Below, piece after piece: positions 60,795-64,000 of a stretch of 64,000 bases of DNA (positions are counted from its first letter, which is position 1; each line of letters starts with the position of its first letter). The notes below the pieces were generated by a model. It made no database searches. It worked only from the letters and a program-made list of their open reading frames with translations, and was not told the origin of the DNA. This DNA comes from Faecalicatena contorta (lineage in GTDB: Bacteria; Bacillota; Clostridia; Lachnospirales; Lachnospiraceae): NCBI RefSeq assembly GCF_003149105.1, contig NZ_QGDS01000001.1:449334-513333 (forward strand), in the 5' to 3' direction. A program made the translations under genes and the position numbers.

Positions 60795-61769
60795 ATGAAT
60801 ATAAACTCAAATTATATAATAACGGCTATTGGCTCATATCTCCCTGAAAGAAAGCTGACAAATTTTGATTTTGAAAAAATGGTTGATACAAGTGATGAAT
60901 GGATTATAAAGCGGACAGGTATTCATACGAAGTTCATATCTGCTGATAACGAATTTGCAAGTGATTTAGGAATAAAGGCAGTACAAAATTTAATGGACAA
61001 TTATCCGGTTACATTGAAAGACATAGATATGATTATTGCTACTGTTTTTGTTTACGACCACTTAACTCCAAGCGTATCAGCGATAGTTGCAGAGCATTTT
61101 GGCATAAATATGGCAGGAACGTATGATTTACACGCAGAAAGTTCCAGCTTTGCATACGGCCTTATTACTGCAAATGCTTATATAGCAAGCGGTCAAGCGA
61201 AGAAAGTTCTTTTAGTAACGGCTGAAACGCCAAGTAAAGAACTTGATCACACAGACCCGGGCACTTGTATACTTTTTGGAGGTGGAGCAACAGCAACGTT
61301 AATTGAAAAAAATACATCACCTAAAAAGTTCGTTTCCAATTTCAGGACAGATGGTAATTTGGCAGATAAAGTATACTGCACACAATTTTCCTCTGCAATC
61401 AAAAGAAGCAAATTTGAAAAGGAACATTTTATACAGCAGGATGACAGGGCCTTATACGCATATGTTGTCAAAAACATTTCAAATTATATCAAATGTCTCT
61501 TAGATGAAGCTGGATTAACTACTTCTGATATTGACTGGTTTATACCTCATAGTGCTAACTTACGTATGATTGAAGCATTACGCGAAAGGTTGGAATTTGA
61601 TGAAACAAAAATGTTGACAAGCGTTGAACAATGCGGAAACACTTCTTCATCAATTCCGCTTGCAATCATCTTAGCCTTAAAAGATGGACGAATAAAACGA
61701 GGGGATAAGATATTAATATATGGATTTGGCGAAGGTATTACCTACGCAGGGGCAATTATAGAATGGTAA
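60795..61769 (+). CDS. KAS III (FabH)-like protein with Ser in place of the active-site Cys
   Basis: 324 residues, full-length thiolase fold. N-terminal GSYLPERKLTNFDFEKMVDTS, TGI and the DEWI segment match FabH. In FabH the nucleophile Cys is five residues after an Asp (DxxxxC); here that place is Ser116 in YDLHAESSSFAYG. The His (PHSANLRM) and Asn (CGNTSSSIPLA) partners are conserved. This suggests acyl transfer rather than decarboxylating condensation, as in Ser-type relatives such as DpsC. AGAGGA precedes the ATG. No acyl carrier protein is adjacent. The stop overlaps a tiny membrane protein gene. Confidence 0.85.
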   Translation: MNINSNYIITAIGSYLPERKLTNFDFEKMVDTSDEWIIKRTGIHTKFISADNEFASDLGIKAVQNLMDNYPVTLKDIDMIIATVFVYDHLTPSVSAIVAEHFGINMAGTYDLHAESSSFAYGLITANAYIASGQAKKVLLVTAETPSKELDHTDPGTCILFGGGATATLIEKNTSPKKFVSNFRTDGNLADKVYCTQFSSAIKRSKFEKEHFIQQDDRALYAYVVKNISNYIKCLLDEAGLTTSDIDWFIPHSANLRMIEALRERLEFDETKMLTSVEQCGNTSSSIPLAIILALKDGRIKRGDKILIYGFGEGITYAGAIIEW

Positions 61770-61912
61770 CCCGTACAATGCTAGTTACATTTGTATTGTT
61801 TTATGTAATTAATTTTGGAGGATGGGAAGTGTTTGTTGCTAAGGGAATGAATGAAACTTGGTCATCATTTACAGCCTATATAGTTTTGATTGTAGTAGTG
61901 GTTTTGATATAG
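61763..61912 (+). CDS. 49-residue two-helix membrane protein coupled to the KAS III-like gene
   Basis: Begins MVTRTMLVTFVLFYVINFGG and ends in the hydrophobic TAYIVLIVVVVLI. Two membrane segments are separated by a short loop (WEVFVAKGMNETWSS). The ATG lies 7 nt upstream of the KAS III stop in another frame, so translation could be coupled. No ribosome-binding site of its own is obvious. Not recognised; too short for routine gene callers. Confidence 0.55.
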   Translation: MVTRTMLVTFVLFYVINFGGWEVFVAKGMNETWSSFTAYIVLIVVVVLI

Positions 61913-62073
61913 AATAAAAAACTTCTAACAGAATGGTACAGATTCAAATGTGAAACGAAGAGTTGGAAGAAATTTTTCATTGAATTGTTGATCACTGATA
62001 GGGTTTGTTAATAGAAAAATACGATGCTTTCGACTGCCAAAAAGATAAGAAACAGATGTATGAGGAAATAATG

Positions 62074-62832
62074 ATGGGACTTAATGTACTATTATGTGAT
62101 GACGAACAGGAGGCAGTTTCTAAATTTTCTACTCTGATTGAATCCTGTGCAAGGAAACAACAAGTAAATATTGAACTAAAATGCTTTCCAAGCGGTGAAT
62201 CCCTGTTGTATGAATTTATAGAATCAGGGTTGGAGATTGATATTCTCTATTTGGATATTGTAATGAAAAAAATAGATGGTATGGAAACGGCAAAAAGGCT
62301 TCGGGCGGCTGGATGCAGTAGTCCCATTATCTTTTTAACCTCTTGTGAGGATTATGTGTATGATGCTTTTGACGTGGATGCCGTGCAGTATCTGGTAAAG
62401 GACCGGTTCACCGAAGAAAAGTTTGAGCAGATTTTTAGAAAATCGGCTGAACGGACGAGAGAACCAGAGCAGCCTGTGTTTGTCTGTGAGTTTGGCGGTG
62501 TAAAAACCTTCATCCCCATTGCGGAGATTACATATTTTGAAATATGGAGACGGCTTGTCACCGTACATTACGGCGGAAAAACGAAAAAATTTTACGGGAA
62601 CATGGAACACTTGGAACAGGAATTTAAAACGAAATATTTTGTGCGCTGTCACCGGTCATATTTAGTTCACCTGCCCTTTATAGCAGAATTTCACCGCACT
62701 CAAATTGTATTAAAACGTGGGACGTGTATCCCAGTAGGGGCAACCCACTATAACGAGCTTTGCGCGGCGTTTTCTAAATATGTCACACAGATGCGGGAGA
62801 AGAGAAGCGGGGAGAAGCCATGTTATATGTAA
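62074..62832 (+). CDS. LytTR-family response regulator (AgrA/VirR type)
   Basis: 252 residues. Receiver domain with acidic pocket LLCDDEQE, phospho-accepting Asp in LYLDIVMKKIDG and the LTS segment. LytTR DNA-binding domain from ~residue 145 (VCEFGGVKTFIPIAEITYFE...HRSYLVHLPFIAEF). The ATG at 62074 is favoured because GAGG lies 8 nt upstream; 62071 is the alternative, and the frame is open upward to 62005. Overlaps the kinase gene by 13 nt. Such pairs usually sense peptide signals; the target genes are not visible. Confidence 0.88.
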   Translation: MGLNVLLCDDEQEAVSKFSTLIESCARKQQVNIELKCFPSGESLLYEFIESGLEIDILYLDIVMKKIDGMETAKRLRAAGCSSPIIFLTSCEDYVYDAFDVDAVQYLVKDRFTEEKFEQIFRKSAERTREPEQPVFVCEFGGVKTFIPIAEITYFEIWRRLVTVHYGGKTKKFYGNMEHLEQEFKTKYFVRCHRSYLVHLPFIAEFHRTQIVLKRGTCIPVGATHYNELCAAFSKYVTQMREKRSGEKPCYM

Positions 62833-64000
62833 CAACGGCGATTATCATCGGATATTATCTCATCTTCCTCCTGTATTACCAAAAACTGTATCCGCCAGAT
62901 GGCAGAAAAATACTGCCAGTTATTTTGACCTTTATCTTTCTTAGCGCCGTGTATATTATTTTTGCCATATATGATATCCAGTGGCTGATTATTCCCATTT
63001 CTATTTTGGGAATAACAATATCTCTTTGGTTCACAACAGGAATGAATTGGCTGCAATCCGCCTATGGAGCAATCTTAAGTGTCATCAGTGTTTACTGCTT
63101 TCGAGGACTCTTTGCCGCTGTTGATGTCCTGTTTATTCCCGGTGGATATGATGATCCTCTGCATAATGTATTTATGTACAATCTGCTGACCGCACTAGCT
63201 ATCCCAATTGCGTTGTTTTGTTTTTACCTGCTGCGCAAAACACTGCTGCCTGACCGGCGGCTGAAACTGGTACTGAACAATAAGTATTTGCTGCTTCGTA
63301 TTGTCATCTATCAAGCCATTGCTGCAATAAACTTGATGACAATCAATGCGGGCCGTACATTTATTCGGGAAGCGCAGTGGTATTCGCTCATTGCCCTGTG
63401 CGCCTTTTTACTAACTTTGGGCATGTTCATCTATATCATTATTTATTCAGCAGATATTATGGAATTGACCGATTACAAATGGCGTGCCAAGCTGTTGGAA
63501 GAACAATATGCTCTCCAGCTTCGGCATTACAGAGCGTATGAGAAATATACCAAAGACTTTCGTGTGTTCCGACATGACTTTAACCGAATGATGCCGTTAT
63601 TGCAAACACTGGTTGAAAACAAAGAAACCAACAAAGCGGTTCTGCTCATAAAGCAGCTATCCGGTACCATGCAGAGGACGGTACATATTCACAAAAAGTA
63701 TTCTAACCACGTAGTCATTGATGCTATGTTACAAGACCTTGCAAATCTATGTGAAGAACATCAGATCCGTTATGAATTCCAGGCCGTCAGTCCAAAGAAT
63801 ACCGGGCTTTCTCTATTGGATGGCATCCGTATCCTGTCCAATCTTTCGACAAATGCGGTCGAAGCCTGTTTGAAGGTTCCGGAAAAAGAGCGCTTTATAG
63901 AAATCACCTGCTGGTGTGAGAACAACTGGACAGCCTTACAGATCATGAACTCTTTTGATGGTGAGGTGCATATGGAAAAAGGATACCCCATTACCACCAA
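62820..64000 (+). CDS. GHKL-family sensor histidine kinase, 3'-truncated by window
   Basis: About 393 codons visible. ATG at 62820 overlaps the regulator gene. Six or so N-terminal membrane segments (IIIGYYLIFLLYYQKL to LLTLGMFIYIIIYSADIM) are followed by a short coiled coil, the phospho-acceptor His in FRHDFNRMMPLL and an N-box-like LSNLSTNAVEACL. This is the AgrC/ComD-type arrangement, in which a polytopic sensor binds a secreted peptide. The catalytic G-boxes lie beyond base 64000. The frame is open throughout. Confidence 0.88.
   Translation, partial: MLYVTTAIIIGYYLIFLLYYQKLYPPDGRKILPVILTFIFLSAVYIIFAIYDIQWLIIPISILGITISLWFTTGMNWLQSAYGAILSVISVYCFRGLFAAVDVLFIPGGYDDPLHNVFMYNLLTALAIPIALFCFYLLRKTLLPDRRLKLVLNNKYLLLRIVIYQAIAAINLMTINAGRTFIREAQWYSLIALCAFLLTLGMFIYIIIYSADIMELTDYKWRAKLLEEQYALQLRHYRAYEKYTKDFRVFRHDFNRMMPLLQTLVENKETNKAVLLIKQLSGTMQRTVHIHKKYSNHVVIDAMLQDLANLCEEHQIRYEFQAVSPKNTGLSLLDGIRILSNLSTNAVEACLKVPEKERFIEITCWCENNWTALQIMNSFDGEVHMEKGYPITT

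Noticed and set aside
1-64000. CRISPR array, tRNA or rRNA genes, integrase or transposase
   Set aside because: No regularly spaced repeats, cloverleaf-like sequences, rRNA signatures or DDE/tyrosine/serine recombinase motifs were seen in either strand.

Overview
The window looks like chromosome of an anaerobic, spore-forming, low-to-moderate GC member of the Clostridia, most likely a gut Lachnospiraceae. This is inferred from gene content and codon use; no database was searched. The supporting signs are an alpha/beta-type small acid-soluble spore protein, YlbJ and YtfJ sporulation proteins, a six-gene Rnf complex, a HisZ-dependent short HisG, Firmicutes-type gene orders (Asp23-DAK2-recG, rsmD-coaD), strong AGGAGG ribosome-binding sites, and many TTGACA/TATAAT promoters with 17-base spacing. 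No rRNA, tRNA, CRISPR array or integrase was seen.

Layout. 1-10 kb holds the C-terminal part of a 2-isopropylmalate synthase fused to an AraC-type DNA-binding domain, a convergent POT-family transporter, an Xaa-Pro aminopeptidase, a PAS-GGDEF-HD-GYP protein, an RpiR-type regulator and a BaiN-like flavoprotein. 10-13 kb is cmk-ispH-rpsA. 13-18 kb is the rnfCDGEAB operon with a candidate Rex site, facing a lipoprotein ApbE flavin transferase that probably flavinylates Rnf subunits. 19-29 kb carries ruvAB (with an SOS-like box), zapA, a U32 peptidase, an FtsW/RodA-PBP pair and a small sporulation cluster (DUF2953, YtfJ, a 44-residue membrane protein). 29-36 kb holds rpmB, Asp23, a FakA/DAK2 kinase, recG, a SASP gene, rsmD, coaD and ylbJ. 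36-46 kb is peptidases and an RNA-modification run (RsmF-like, RsuA-like, YgiQ, Rlu-like) ending in recU. 46-52 kb is a histidine operon, hisZ-G-D-B-(HisF-like)-IE.

From about 51.9 kb the window is accessory in character. It contains an RNHCP gene behind a six-codon leader ORF and two competing terminators, built like the tet(M) leader. A visibly GC-rich TetR plus heterodimeric ABC exporter cassette follows, then an AT-rich amidase. Next come a probable unannotated ~200-nt RNA gene, a GNAT acetyltransferase, a KAS III-like enzyme whose catalytic Cys is Ser, a coupled 49-residue membrane protein, and a LytTR/GHKL two-component system that runs off the end.

The points most worth a second look are the LeuA-AraC fusion, the attenuated RNHCP gene, the candidate RNA at 59.47-59.67 kb, the Ser-type KAS III/small protein/two-component block, the apparently inactive HisF-like domain on HisIE, and a family of hairpin-rich intergenic repeats.
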